Notes: a model not told the origin generated them from the letters alone. A stretch of 64,000 bases of DNA from Chitinophaga dinghuensis (GCF_003259435.1 NZ_QLMA01000004.1:434001-498000), one strand, 5' to 3'. Positions 53,454 through 62,534 are shown, counted from the first letter of the stretch. Made by a program: numbers and translations.

Positions 53454-53518
53454 ACCGGTAAGCGAACAAATACATTAGATTTGCATTAATGTAATGATAT
53501 AATTCCGCGCTTACCGGT
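53454..53518 (+). other. Structured element in the cupin gene 5' region
   Basis: 11-base inverted repeat ACCGGTAAGCG/CGCTTACCGGT (53454-53464 and 53508-53518) with a nested ACATTA/TAATGT. An exact TAGATTTG (53476-53483) lies inside, a possible promoter with no clear TTTG partner. A stem-loop or a site for a dimeric regulator are both possible. Confidence 0.55.
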
Positions 53519-53640
53519 TGGCTTAATATTCGCTACATAGATTCCTGACTTCCCTAGTCAACCAGTTTTGTTGCTGCGTAACCTGCCATTTGTTAAATTA
53601 GAGTAGTAGTTTTTGCACCCTTTAATAACAATTCGTAGTT

Positions 53641-54519
53641 ATGAATATAAAAAGCATAGATCGAGTTGATAACATTACGCCAGAGGAATTCAAAAGAAAC
53701 TATTATGAGCTCCGTATACCAGTTATTATTTCCGGGCTCAGCAAAGATTGGCCAGCCAAAGAGAAATGGACCTGGGACTATTTTAAGTCGATTGTAGGAG
53801 ACAAGACAGTTGGCGTTTACAACAATACCAGGGCAGATGCCAATACCCCGGTCAACGGCGCTGATGACTACATCAAATTTGGCGACTACCTCGATCTCAT
53901 CCAGAAAGGACCTATTGCCCTTCGTATTTTTCTCTTCAATATATTTCAGCATGCGCCACAGTTAACGAATGATTTCGTGTGGCCGGAATTTCTGACTAAA
54001 GGATTGCTGAAGAAGTACCCGATGCTCTTTGTGGGAGGAGCAGGCTCCGTTGCCCATATGCATTATGATATTGATCTCTCTCATATTTTTCATACCCAGT
54101 TTGTAGGTCGTAAAAGAGTATTGCTACTGGAGAATAAGCAGTCGCCCTACATTTACCGTATGCCATTTACAGTGGAGAGTGCCGCTAGTTTTGTCAACTG
54201 GCATGAAACCCTGGATACGGATGCTTTTCCGGCATTGAATTATGCCAGCGGTTACACCGCTATCCTGGAACATGGGGATACGCTCTTTATGCCTGGCGGT
54301 TACTGGCATCATATGGAATACCTGAATGCCGGCTTCGCGATGAGCTTACGGGCAATGGATCAGTCACTCGCCGGAAAATTAAACGGACTGTACCATATTG
54401 TAGGGCTGCGCGGTATGAATAATCTGCTGATCAAAATGGCTCCGAGATGGTGGTATCATAAGAAACGGGAACTGGCGAAAGGACGTGCCGACAAGCTAAT
54501 GAAGGCTTTGCAGGTATAA
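53641..54519 (+). CDS. Cupin-8 (JmjC-like) protein
   Basis: 292 residues. JmjC/cupin-8 domain (about 120-240) with a likely Fe(II)-binding HYD (HMHYDIDLSHIFH, about 142-153) and a distal His region GGYWHHMEY (about 220). N-terminal RVDNITPEEFKRNYYELRIPVIISGL is typical. Such proteins are often 2-oxoglutarate-dependent hydroxylases of proteins, RNA or small molecules; the target is unknown. The C-terminus is Lys/Arg-rich. Confidence 0.85.
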   Translation: MNIKSIDRVDNITPEEFKRNYYELRIPVIISGLSKDWPAKEKWTWDYFKSIVGDKTVGVYNNTRADANTPVNGADDYIKFGDYLDLIQKGPIALRIFLFNIFQHAPQLTNDFVWPEFLTKGLLKKYPMLFVGGAGSVAHMHYDIDLSHIFHTQFVGRKRVLLLENKQSPYIYRMPFTVESAASFVNWHETLDTDAFPALNYASGYTAILEHGDTLFMPGGYWHHMEYLNAGFAMSLRAMDQSLAGKLNGLYHIVGLRGMNNLLIKMAPRWWYHKKRELAKGRADKLMKALQV

Positions 54520-54536
54520 CAATTAAAATACATTTT

Positions 54537-54575
54537 TAAACGATTGCAAGCGTCTAATTTGCAGTCGTTTATCTT
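54537..54575 (+). terminator. Terminator after the cupin gene
   Basis: AAACGATTGCAA / TTGCAGTCGTTT stem with one G-U pair, short loop, followed by T-rich sequence. Confidence 0.75.
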
Positions 54576-54603
54576 TAATTTCATAATTATCAATTCTTTT
54601 TGT

Positions 54604-54611
54604 TAACTTTG
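54604..54611 (+). promoter_or_regulatory. -7 promoter element upstream of rimO
   Basis: Exact TAACTTTG; a TTTC at 54579-54582 is in the -33 position (21 bases). It gives a leader of about 135 bases before the rimO start. Confidence 0.6.
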
Positions 54612-54751
54612 CACCTTCCTAATTCAACCCCCACTAAGGCTCAAAGTCACGTACAGTAAGTCTGCTGTTTTATTATGTTAGTGTCTGTGTGTCTTCGTGG
54701 CGGTAAGCGGAACAGAACAATTCTGACCCGCATGCTCTAAAACATTCGCCC

Positions 54752-56059
54752 TTGAAGACGAAAACTTTAAAGAAAGACAAGGTTAATATTATTACACTTG
54801 GTTGTTCCAAGAACATGGTTGATTCGGAAGTGTTGAGTGGTCAACTCGCTGCCAATGAAATCGACGTGGTGCATGAAAGCACCAAACGTGACCACAACAT
54901 CGTGGTAGTCAATACCTGCGGTTTTATCGATAAAGCCAAAGAAGAATCCATTAACACTATTCTGGAACAAGTAGAACTCAAAGACCGTGGTAAGCTGGAT
55001 AAAGTTTACGTTACTGGTTGTTTGAGTGAGCGCTACCGTGGCGATCTGGAGTCCGAAATTCCTGGCGTAGATGCCTGGTTCGGTACGATGGAATTGCCCT
55101 TGATGCTGAAGAAATTCGATGCAGATTATAAGGCAGAATTAGTAGGGGAGCGTCTGCTTAGTACTCCTACCCACTATGCCTACCTGAAAATTGCGGAAGG
55201 TTGTAACCGTACCTGCGCTTTCTGTGCGATTCCATTGATGCGTGGTCAGCACGTTTCCAAGCCAATTGAAGCATTGGTAGAGGAAACTAAGAAACTCGTG
55301 AATTCAGGTGTAAAAGAGATCATGCTCATTGCACAGGAACTGACCTACTATGGTCTGGATCTGTACAAAAAGCGTCGTCTTGGCGATCTGATGCGCGAAC
55401 TGGCAGCGGTGGAAGGATTAGAGTGGATTCGTTTACATTATGCATATCCTACTAAATTTCCGATCGAAATTCTGGATGTGATGAACGAATCACCGAAGAT
55501 CTGCAAATACCTGGATATGCCTTTACAGCATGCTTCCAATGGTATGTTGAAAGCCATGAAACGCCAGATTACCCGCGAAGAAATTGAGGAACTGGTACAT
55601 GCCATCCGTGAAAAAGTACCTGGTATCGCCCTTCGTACTACGCTGATTGCAGGTTTCCCAGGTGAAACAGAAGAAGATGTAGAAGAACTGAAAAGCTTCC
55701 TCGAAAGAATGCGGTTCGATAGAGTAGGCGTGTTTACCTACAGCCATGAAGAAGGTACCAGTGCCTACGAACTGGAAGATAATATCCCGGCAGAAGAAAA
55801 AGAAAGACGTGCACAGGATATCATGGCCGTACAACAGGAAATTTCCCTCGAGAAAAACCAGGAAATGGTAGGGAAAGTTTTCAAAGTAATCGTAGATAAA
55901 AAAGAGTCTGGCAGGTATCTTGCCCGCACTGAATTTGACTCTGTGGAAGTAGATAATGAAGTGATCATCAATACCACCAAACGCCTCAAACCTGGCGACT
56001 TCGTGGAGGTTCGTATCACAAAGGCATTTGACTACGACCTGGAAGGAGAACTGGTGTAG
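54752..56059 (+). CDS. rimO: Ribosomal protein S12 methylthiotransferase RimO
   Basis: Radical SAM enzyme that methylthiolates an aspartate of ribosomal protein S12. 435 residues. UPF0004 domain cysteines in LGCSKN, NTCGF and TGCLSE; radical SAM motif CNRTCAFC (about 149-156), then a TRAM domain (about 370-435). The start is a TTG at 54752, because the next in-frame ATG would remove the first cluster ligands. Length normal. Confidence 0.95.
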   Translation: MKTKTLKKDKVNIITLGCSKNMVDSEVLSGQLAANEIDVVHESTKRDHNIVVVNTCGFIDKAKEESINTILEQVELKDRGKLDKVYVTGCLSERYRGDLESEIPGVDAWFGTMELPLMLKKFDADYKAELVGERLLSTPTHYAYLKIAEGCNRTCAFCAIPLMRGQHVSKPIEALVEETKKLVNSGVKEIMLIAQELTYYGLDLYKKRRLGDLMRELAAVEGLEWIRLHYAYPTKFPIEILDVMNESPKICKYLDMPLQHASNGMLKAMKRQITREEIEELVHAIREKVPGIALRTTLIAGFPGETEEDVEELKSFLERMRFDRVGVFTYSHEEGTSAYELEDNIPAEEKERRAQDIMAVQQEISLEKNQEMVGKVFKVIVDKKESGRYLARTEFDSVEVDNEVIINTTKRLKPGDFVEVRITKAFDYDLEGELV

Positions 56060-56060
56060 A

Positions 56061-56180
56061 CAACGCTTTTAGAAGAGCTTGCGTTGCCTCTTTGCCACAG
56101 GTAAAAGACCTGTGATAACAGCAAAAATATTTCAAAAGTCCCCTTACAATGGGGCCTAACTACAGCTCCCGACGGAGCTG
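56061..56180 (+). other. Structured leader upstream of the DEAD-box gene (four hairpins)
   Basis: CAACGC/GCGTTG (56061-56066 and 56081-56086), CACAGGT/ACCTGTG (56096-56102 and 56108-56114), CCCC/GGGG (56140-56143 and 56151-56154) and CAGCTCC/GGAGCTG (56163-56169 and 56174-56180). None carries a U-run terminator. They fill the 136-base gap between rimO and the helicase, so a cold-responsive or autoregulatory 5' leader is possible. Confidence 0.6.
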
Positions 56181-56195
56181 GATCAATGTAAATCA

Positions 56196-57953
56196 ATGAC
56201 AACATTTGAATCACTGGGCTTAAAAGAGTCCATCTTAAAGGGAATTACAGATTTGGGCTTTGTTGCTCCAACCCCTATTCAGGAAAAAGCAATTCCCGCA
56301 CTTTTGACAGGTGACCGCGATTTCGTAGGTCTTGCCCAGACGGGCACCGGTAAGACAGCCGCTTTTGGTCTGCCTTTACTCCAGCAAATTGATGTGGATC
56401 TGCGCAAACCTCAGGGTCTGGTATTATGTCCTACCCGCGAGCTCTGCCTGCAGATTACCAATGATCTGAAAAATTTCAGCAAATATCTCGGAGATGTAAA
56501 TATCGTAGCCGTTTATGGCGGTTCCAGCATTGTACAACAACTGCGCGAACTGAAAAGAGGGGTACATATTGTGGTGGCTACTCCGGGCCGTCTTCTGGAT
56601 ATTATTGACCGTGGCGCTGTCAACTTCGACAATGTACGCTATGCTGTACTGGATGAAGCGGATGAAATGCTGAACATGGGCTTCCAGGAAGATATCAACA
56701 GTATTCTCTCTAACACCCCAGAAGAAAAAACAACCTGGTTGTTTTCCGCAACTATGCCGCAAGAAGTTCGCCGTATCGCCCAGAAATACATGGAAGATCC
56801 GTTTGAACTGACTGTAGGTAACAAAAACAGCGGTAACGCCAATATCGAACACGAATACTACGTGGTACGTCCACGCGAAAAATATGCAGCCCTGAAACGC
56901 CTGGTGGATTACAATCCAGATATCTTCGGTATCGTATTTACCCGTACCAAGATTGAATCCCAGGAAATTGCTGAATCCCTGATCAAGGATGGTTACAATG
57001 CAGATGCCCTGCACGGCGACCTTACCCAGCAACAGCGTGATAAAGTAATGAAACGTTTCCGCGAAAGAGCACTGCAGGTACTGGTAGCTACAGACGTTGC
57101 TGCCCGTGGTATCGACGTTGACAACGTAACACACGTTATCAACTACGAACTGCCTGATGACGTAGAGAACTACACTCACCGTTCCGGCCGTACTGCCAGA
57201 GCTGGTAAATCTGGTACCTCTATCGCTATCATCAGCAGCCGTGACATCGGTAAAATCCGTCAGATTGAGCGCGTAATTGGTAAGAAATTCACCAAAGGCG
57301 AAGTGCCAGATGGTTTCGCAGTATGTGAAAAACAACTGTTTGGTCTCGTACACAAAGTACACAACGTAACTGTGAACGAAGAACAAATTGAACCATACCT
57401 GGATCGTATCAACGAAGAATTTGCTAACATGAGCAAAGAAGAGTTGATCAAACGTTTCGCTTCCCTGGAATTCAACCAGTTCCTGGAATACTACCAGGAT
57501 GCTGCAGATCTGAACGTAAAAGAAGAAAAACGTTTTGAAGAAAGACGTCGCGAAAATGGTAAATTCACCCGCCTGTTCATCAACCTCGGTTCCGTGGATG
57601 ATTTCAACCGCGGCGATATGCTCCGCTACCTGTGCGATAACACTGGTCTGCGTGGTAATAAAATCGGCCGTATTGATCTGAAAGGCGTTTACTCCTTCTT
57701 CGAAGTAGAAAACGATGTGGTAGATAAAGTAACCAACGCGTTCAAGAAAGTAGAATACAACGGTCGCTCTGTAAGGATCGAAATGTCCCAGGATGGCGAT
57801 AAGCGTCGTGGTGGCGGTGGCGGTGGCCGCAGAGAAGACGGACCTCGCAAACGCTGGCATGGCGGTAGTGAAGGTGGTGGCGGTGGCCGCGAGAAGAGAG
57901 AATACTCTTCCGGTGGCAGTCGCCCTCCGTTCAAACGTAAATTTAATTCCTGA
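56196..57953 (+). CDS. DEAD-box ATP-dependent RNA helicase with DbpA-like RNA-binding domain
   Basis: 585 residues. Q-motif GFVAPTPIQ, Walker A AQTGTGKTA (about 47-55), PTREL, DEAD (about 153-156), SAT, and HRSGRTARAG (about 329-338). A DbpA-type RRM (about 462-530) and a Gly/Arg-rich tail (about 530-585) follow. Involved in ribosome assembly or RNA decay. Related to CsdA/CshA/DbpA; a precise assignment is not possible. A structured leader precedes it, and a strong terminator follows. Confidence 0.94.
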   Translation: MTTFESLGLKESILKGITDLGFVAPTPIQEKAIPALLTGDRDFVGLAQTGTGKTAAFGLPLLQQIDVDLRKPQGLVLCPTRELCLQITNDLKNFSKYLGDVNIVAVYGGSSIVQQLRELKRGVHIVVATPGRLLDIIDRGAVNFDNVRYAVLDEADEMLNMGFQEDINSILSNTPEEKTTWLFSATMPQEVRRIAQKYMEDPFELTVGNKNSGNANIEHEYYVVRPREKYAALKRLVDYNPDIFGIVFTRTKIESQEIAESLIKDGYNADALHGDLTQQQRDKVMKRFRERALQVLVATDVAARGIDVDNVTHVINYELPDDVENYTHRSGRTARAGKSGTSIAIISSRDIGKIRQIERVIGKKFTKGEVPDGFAVCEKQLFGLVHKVHNVTVNEEQIEPYLDRINEEFANMSKEELIKRFASLEFNQFLEYYQDAADLNVKEEKRFEERRRENGKFTRLFINLGSVDDFNRGDMLRYLCDNTGLRGNKIGRIDLKGVYSFFEVENDVVDKVTNAFKKVEYNGRSVRIEMSQDGDKRRGGGGGGRREDGPRKRWHGGSEGGGGGREKREYSSGGSRPPFKRKFNS

Positions 57954-57977
57954 TTAGGTTCAGCATAAGTAAGTTAT

Positions 57978-58010
57978 AAAGGCGCTCTCATAGAGCGCCT
58001 TTTTTTCTTC
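57978..58010 (+). terminator. Terminator after the DEAD-box gene
   Basis: 11-bp stem AAAGGCGCTCT/AGAGCGCCTTT with a CAT loop, then a T-run. Confidence 0.92.
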
Positions 58011-58085
58011 CTGGTGAAATTCTTTTTTTTGCTTTGAAAATTAAACTATCTTGTTAATCCAGATAATCATCAACCACGTAGTGCT

Positions 58086-60029
58086 ATGACCGGAGATTCC
58101 TATAGCGTTAAACAGTCCGTTATACCCTTTTCCCTATTCACCACCGCCGATATTGCCCTGTTTCAGGCAGGCTCACATTACCGGCTATACGAAAAATTTG
58201 GTGCACACCCCACGACCTGTGATGGTATCCCAGGAACTTATTTTGCCGTTTGGGCGCCAGATGCAGCTTATGTAGCTGTAATGAGTGACTTCAACGACTG
58301 GGATAAATACAGTCATACCTTATTACCCCGTTGGGATAGTTCCGGCATTTGGGAAGGATTTATTCCCGATGTGGCCGCCGGAAATTTGTACAAGTATTTT
58401 ATACGTTCCAACAGCGGGGAAGAGTTATTCAAAGGAGATCCATACGCCAATTATTGGGAAGTGCGGCCCAAAACCGCGTCCATTGTACATCCGCTGGATT
58501 ATAAATGGAAAGACAAATCCTGGATGGAGCGACGAAAGGAACACAATTCCCTGAAAAAGCCCATCAGTGTATATGAGATGCATATGGGTTCCTGGCGTAG
58601 GCCGGACCCTGCCAATGAAGAAAAGTATTATTCCTACGGAGAGATTACCAAAATGTTGCTGCCGTATGTAAAGGAAATGGGTTTTACCCATGTGGAACTA
58701 ATGCCGGTAATGGAACATCCTTTTGATGGTTCCTGGGGCTACCAGATTACCGGATATTATGCTCCTACTTCCCGTTATGGTACGCCGCAGGAGTTCATGG
58801 AAATGATCGATGCCTTTCACCAGGAAGGAATAGGTGTTATCCTGGACTGGGTGCCCTCTCATTTTCCTTATGATGCGCACGGATTATTCCGTTTTGATGG
58901 CTCGCATACTTATGAGTATGCAGACATGCGCAAAGGATATCATCCGGATTGGAACAGTTATATATTTAACTATGGCCGTAGTGAAGTACGTTCGTTTTTA
59001 TTGAGCAATGCTATCTACTGGCTGGATAAATACCATGCCGATGGCTTACGCGTAGATGCCGTTGCCTCCATGATACATTTGGATTACAGTCGGGAAAGAG
59101 GTACCTGGGAGCCGAATGAATATGGCGGTAATGAGAACCTGGAAGCCATCAGTTTCGTGAAGAAACTGAATGAAACCGTGTATGCGCTGTATCCCGATGT
59201 ACAAACAATTGCAGAGGAATCCACTTCTTTCTATGGCGTATCCCGACCTACATTTTTAGGCGGATTAGGTTTTGGTATGAAGTGGATGATGGGTTGGATG
59301 AATGATACGCTGGACTATTTCCACAAAGATCCTGTGCATCGGAAATGGTATCAGAATGATCTTACATTTAGTGTGGTATATGCTTTCAGTGAGAACTTCA
59401 TGTTACCATTCAGTCACGATGAAGTAGTGCACGGAAAATCTCCTATGCTCTATAAAATGCCTGGCGATGAATGGCAGAAGTTTGCCAATCTGCGTTTGAT
59501 GTACAGCTATATGTTTACGCATCCCGGCACGAAGTTATTGTTTATGGGAGATGAGTTTGGCCAGACATCAGAATGGAATTACAAGTCGGAGCTCGACTGG
59601 CATCTCCTCAAATTCAGGCCGCATGAGGCATTGAAGAATTATGTAAAAGCATTGAACCAGTTATATACCAGTACGCCCGCATTATATGAGCAACAGTTTG
59701 AAGGAGCCGGATTTGAGTGGATTACGGTAAATGATTATGATAATTGTGTGTTGGTATACCTGCGTAAAGGTGTGAAGCCGGAAGATCAGCTATTGGTGGC
59801 ACTGAATATGACGCCTGTACCGAGGGAGCAATACCTGGTAGGCGTACCGATGGCGGGTACCTGGAAAGAAGTGTTGAACAGCGATGATCCGAAGTACTAT
59901 GGTAGTGGCGTAGTGAATACGCTGGAACAGCCAAGTACGAAGCAAACTTATAACGGTAGAGACTATACGTTGACGTTAAGGCTGCCGCCTTTAGGGGCTG
60001 CCATCTTCCAATATTATCCTCCTAAATAA
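58086..60029 (+). CDS. glgB: 1,4-alpha-glucan branching enzyme
   Basis: Makes alpha-1,6 branches in glycogen. 647 residues. N-terminal CBM48 (about 35-125), GH13 catalytic barrel (about 170-560) with nucleophile Asp in DGLRVDAVASM (about residue 323), acid/base Glu in IAEEST (about 377) and the transition-state Asp in FSHDEVVHG (about 444), and the C-terminal beta domain (about 560-647). No other glycogen gene is in the window, though the GH31 gene may belong to related alpha-glucan metabolism. Confidence 0.96.
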   Translation: MTGDSYSVKQSVIPFSLFTTADIALFQAGSHYRLYEKFGAHPTTCDGIPGTYFAVWAPDAAYVAVMSDFNDWDKYSHTLLPRWDSSGIWEGFIPDVAAGNLYKYFIRSNSGEELFKGDPYANYWEVRPKTASIVHPLDYKWKDKSWMERRKEHNSLKKPISVYEMHMGSWRRPDPANEEKYYSYGEITKMLLPYVKEMGFTHVELMPVMEHPFDGSWGYQITGYYAPTSRYGTPQEFMEMIDAFHQEGIGVILDWVPSHFPYDAHGLFRFDGSHTYEYADMRKGYHPDWNSYIFNYGRSEVRSFLLSNAIYWLDKYHADGLRVDAVASMIHLDYSRERGTWEPNEYGGNENLEAISFVKKLNETVYALYPDVQTIAEESTSFYGVSRPTFLGGLGFGMKWMMGWMNDTLDYFHKDPVHRKWYQNDLTFSVVYAFSENFMLPFSHDEVVHGKSPMLYKMPGDEWQKFANLRLMYSYMFTHPGTKLLFMGDEFGQTSEWNYKSELDWHLLKFRPHEALKNYVKALNQLYTSTPALYEQQFEGAGFEWITVNDYDNCVLVYLRKGVKPEDQLLVALNMTPVPREQYLVGVPMAGTWKEVLNSDDPKYYGSGVVNTLEQPSTKQTYNGRDYTLTLRLPPLGAAIFQYYPPK

Positions 60030-60046
60030 GGGAGACAAAATTATTT

Positions 60047-60085
60047 TCAATCGGGCTGTTCCTTGGAGCGGCCCGATTTTTTTTG
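60047..60085 (+). terminator. Terminator after glgB
   Basis: AATCGGGC/GCCCGATT stem (60049-60056 and 60071-60078) with a 14-base loop and a T-run. Confidence 0.85.
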
Positions 60086-60286
60086 TGTTCGCGTTAAACC
60101 CCGACAATGTTTAAGCATCTATAATGAAACGTTAAAATAAGGCTTGATAATTGTTGCAATAAGGAGAGATTGTCTGGCGTTTTTAGAATTGTAACAATCC
60201 GTTGATGAGCCATAATTGCCAATAGAAGATTTTTCAACCAAACTTTTGCATCCATAATTTCTTTATTGATTTAAAACCAGTTATTT

Positions 60287-61183
60287 ATGAAGAATTCTCT
60301 CCGTAATGCGGGATCGTTATTGGCGGTAATTATTGCAGGGGCGGCACTATTCAGTGCTTGTAACAAAGATAATTCCGTTTCCAATCAGCCGATTCCGGCG
60401 AATCAACAAAAAGTAAGTCTTTACCTTGCAGATGACCCCGGCTTTTTTGACCAGATATTACTGGATATCAGGAAAGTAGAGGTATTGGTAGATACTTGCG
60501 GAAATGTCAGCAATGACAACTGGAACGACAAAGATCGTTGCGGTTGGGATGACCAGCTGGGCAAAAAAAGCGATAGCTGCCAGGTGTGGGATTCTCTGCC
60601 AATCAAAGCTGGCGTTTATGACCTGTTAACCCTGCGCAATGGCGCTGATACGCTGCTGGCTGGCGGTAATATCAGAAAAGGTACGATGGAAAGAATTCGT
60701 ATCACCATTGGCAGCCAGAATTCTTTAGTAAAAAACGGTGTTACTTATCCGGTAGCATCTGTAACCGGACAAAGCAAAATCATTGTACGCGTAAGACATA
60801 CAGAATGGGATCAGCTGTCTGCTGATAACATGCGTCTGTGGCTCGATTTCGATGTACAACGTTCTATCATCAAAACAAGAGATGGTAAATTCTTCCTGTC
60901 TCCTTACATCAATGTATTCACTATCCTGAAGATGGGCGCTGTTTATGGCCGTATCTTGCCTAAGGATGCATATCCAGTTGTGTCTGTTTATAACAGCAAC
61001 AATGATACCCTGTATGCATTACCATGGGGAGATGGTTTCTTCAAGGTACGTGGTCTGAAACCAGGTAACTGGAATGTGTTTATTAACCCTGTTGCCACCT
61101 ACAAGGATACTACTATCAGCAACGTAACAATCAGTGCTGGTAAAGAGACCAATTTGGGCGATATTAAGCTTAGTAAGAAATAG
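60287..61183 (+). CDS. DUF4382 family lipoprotein
   Basis: 298 residues. Signal and lipobox FSAC (Cys25). DUF4382 domain (about 42-200) with VSLYLADDPGFFDQILLDIRKVEVLVDTCG, a Cys/Asp-rich insertion (about 70-100) and RLWLDFDVQRSIIK; a C-terminal carboxypeptidase-regulatory-like domain (about 220-298) with GAVYGRILPKDAYPVVSVYN. Surface lipoprotein with no known function. Confidence 0.88.
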   Translation: MKNSLRNAGSLLAVIIAGAALFSACNKDNSVSNQPIPANQQKVSLYLADDPGFFDQILLDIRKVEVLVDTCGNVSNDNWNDKDRCGWDDQLGKKSDSCQVWDSLPIKAGVYDLLTLRNGADTLLAGGNIRKGTMERIRITIGSQNSLVKNGVTYPVASVTGQSKIIVRVRHTEWDQLSADNMRLWLDFDVQRSIIKTRDGKFFLSPYINVFTILKMGAVYGRILPKDAYPVVSVYNSNNDTLYALPWGDGFFKVRGLKPGNWNVFINPVATYKDTTISNVTISAGKETNLGDIKLSKK

Positions 61184-61207
61184 GTTGGTATAAAAAAGGA
61201 ATAGCTT

Positions 61208-61288
61208 GGGCTGACCAAAAAGTCGATTCGGTACAATCATTCTACAACAGATTGCGTTATACTGAGTAATTGACTTTTTAGTCAGCCC
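61208..61288 (+). repeat. Long inverted repeat after the DUF4382 gene
   Basis: Arms of 21 bases (61208-61228 and 61268-61288; start GGGCTGAC) match at 19 positions and flank a 39-base loop. It begins 24 bases after the stop of the lipoprotein gene and ends 49 bases before the next ATG. No T-run follows. It could be a terminator with a large loop, an mRNA stabiliser or part of a repeat family. Confidence 0.7.
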
Positions 61289-61336
61289 TTGTTAATTATA
61301 CATGTATTTTTTCTCTAACTTGTGAAAAACTTAATT

Positions 61337-61957
61337 ATGCGTCAGTTACTGTTACTATGCCTGTTTCAATGTGTTGTTTGTCTGGGGATGGCCCAGGAGC
61401 GCTTGCAATACAAAGTACCCAAACATAACCAGAAGGATGAAAAAGGCCGGAAGCAGGGTTTGTGGATGGAAGATGTGGGAGAGCTGAGAGGAGAGCCTGG
61501 TTATACCTGGGAAGGCAATTACAAGAATGACCGTAAGGAAGGCATTTGGAAGAAAACCACTACCGCCGGTTTTCTGATAGCAGAAGAAACCTTTAAGAAT
61601 AATGTACTGAATGGTTATTGCAAATATTATTTCGCGGATGGAAAGAAAAGTGCAGAAGGAATGTATGTATCCACAGAGATTCCAGGTCAGAAGGATACTA
61701 TTCTGGTAGTGGACTTACAAACCGGAGTAGAGAAACCAGTGGAGATTGTACGGGAGGGTAATCCGGTAAGACAAGGCGTATGGAAGGTATATGATGAAGA
61801 TTCAGGGCATATGGTAAAAGAATATTACCGCATGGGAGAACAGGTGTCTGCCGCAGAAATGGGGGAGACAGATTCTATTCCTGCGCCAGCTGCTCCTAAA
61901 GCTGCGCCGACGCATTTGCCCCACGAGAATGCAGGTTCCGGCAAGAAGAAGCATTGA
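61337..61957 (+). CDS. Secreted MORN_2-repeat (YwqK-like) protein
   Basis: 206 residues from the ATG at 61337 (GTG at 61322 is an alternative). Signal peptide about 1-19 (cleavage after GMA). The repeats GLWMEDVG, YTWEGNYKNDRKEGIWKKTT, FKNNVLNGYCKYYFADGKKSAEGMY and RQGVWKVYDEDSG are MORN_2-like, as in YwqK-family antitoxins and many Bacteroidota surface proteins. No toxin gene is next to it, so an antitoxin role is not supported. A Pro/Ala-rich tail ends it. Confidence 0.8.
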   Translation: MRQLLLLCLFQCVVCLGMAQERLQYKVPKHNQKDEKGRKQGLWMEDVGELRGEPGYTWEGNYKNDRKEGIWKKTTTAGFLIAEETFKNNVLNGYCKYYFADGKKSAEGMYVSTEIPGQKDTILVVDLQTGVEKPVEIVREGNPVRQGVWKVYDEDSGHMVKEYYRMGEQVSAAEMGETDSIPAPAAPKAAPTHLPHENAGSGKKKH

Positions 61958-62117
61958 TGCTAAAATGAACAGGGAAAAAGACAAAATGAACAAAAAGATT
62001 TGTCCGTTTTAGCTTTTTTTATTGTACTTTCATTTTAGATAGATGATAACTATAATGTGACCCTGAGAATACGCATAATGTATTTCTTTATCTTATAATC
62101 CTATTTAAATTGTTTGT

Positions 62118-62273
62118 ATGAAAAGCCTGAGCTTAAATCACGTTGAACGTAATTCCGAAATCAATCAGTACGAAGTCGTAACAGACAAAATGGAAATATT
62201 ATTCCGGGCAGTATTTGTCTTTCTGATCTTTTGCGCCCTGATATCCATCTGTTTCCTGTCCATTTATTATTGA
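62118..62273 (+). CDS. Small single-helix membrane protein (51 aa)
   Basis: ATG at 62118, TGA at 62271-62273. Residues 1-25 are polar (MKSLSLNHVERNSEINQYEV...), residues about 28-50 strongly hydrophobic (ILFRAVFVFLIFCALISICF), so a tail-anchored membrane protein is likely. A 17-bp terminator follows 36 bases downstream, and inverted repeats flank the unit. No family recognised. Confidence 0.55.
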   Translation: MKSLSLNHVERNSEINQYEVVTDKMEILFRAVFVFLIFCALISICFLSIYY

Positions 62274-62309
62274 TATACGTCTCCGAGCAATAAACATATA
62301 CAATTCATC

Positions 62310-62352
62310 AAAAGCAAAAGCCCTCCATATGGAGGGCTTTTGCTTTTTTCTG
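62310..62352. terminator. Strong terminator downstream of the 51-aa gene
   Basis: 17-bp perfect stem (62310-62326 and 62331-62347) with an ATAT loop and A/T-rich ends. Confidence 0.92.
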
Positions 62353-62503
62353 CAATGAAAAAGACTTAACAGCTTTTGGACCATTGCAAAATGGATTTTT
62401 TTATTGAAACCCTTTACAGGATTGGATTCTAGTGGCCTGAAATAAATGAATAACGGCTAGTGTTGTTCATTTTGTTCATTCCTGGCGTTTTCAGCCTGTT
62501 CAT

Positions 62504-62534
62504 TTTGTGATCAGCATTTGTCCTTTTACTTTTG
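62504..62534 (+). promoter_or_regulatory. Orphan promoter pointing into the 3' end of the GH31 gene
   Basis: TTTG at 62504-62507 and exact TACTTTTG at 62527-62534, 19 bases apart, predicting a plus-strand start near 62540. No plus-strand gene follows; the transcript would run antisense into the GH31 end (62594). A short RNA is possible, but this may also be a chance match. Confidence 0.35.

Larger units (their letters stand above)
61961..62507. repeat. Inverted repeats flanking the 51-aa gene
   Basis: Left AAAATGAACAGG (61962-61973) and ACAAAATGAACAA (61981-61993) match, as reverse complements, right CCTGTTCATTTT (62495-62506) and TTGTTCATTTTGT (62463-62475). Both sides are followed on the plus strand by ATTTGTCC and a T-rich stretch. 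The unit of about 550 bases encloses the small gene at 62118 and a terminator, like a small non-autonomous element or a pair of regulator sites. Confidence 0.65.

Noticed and set aside
61337..61957. YwqK-type antitoxin
   Set aside because: MORN_2 repeats alone do not define an antitoxin and no toxin gene is adjacent.
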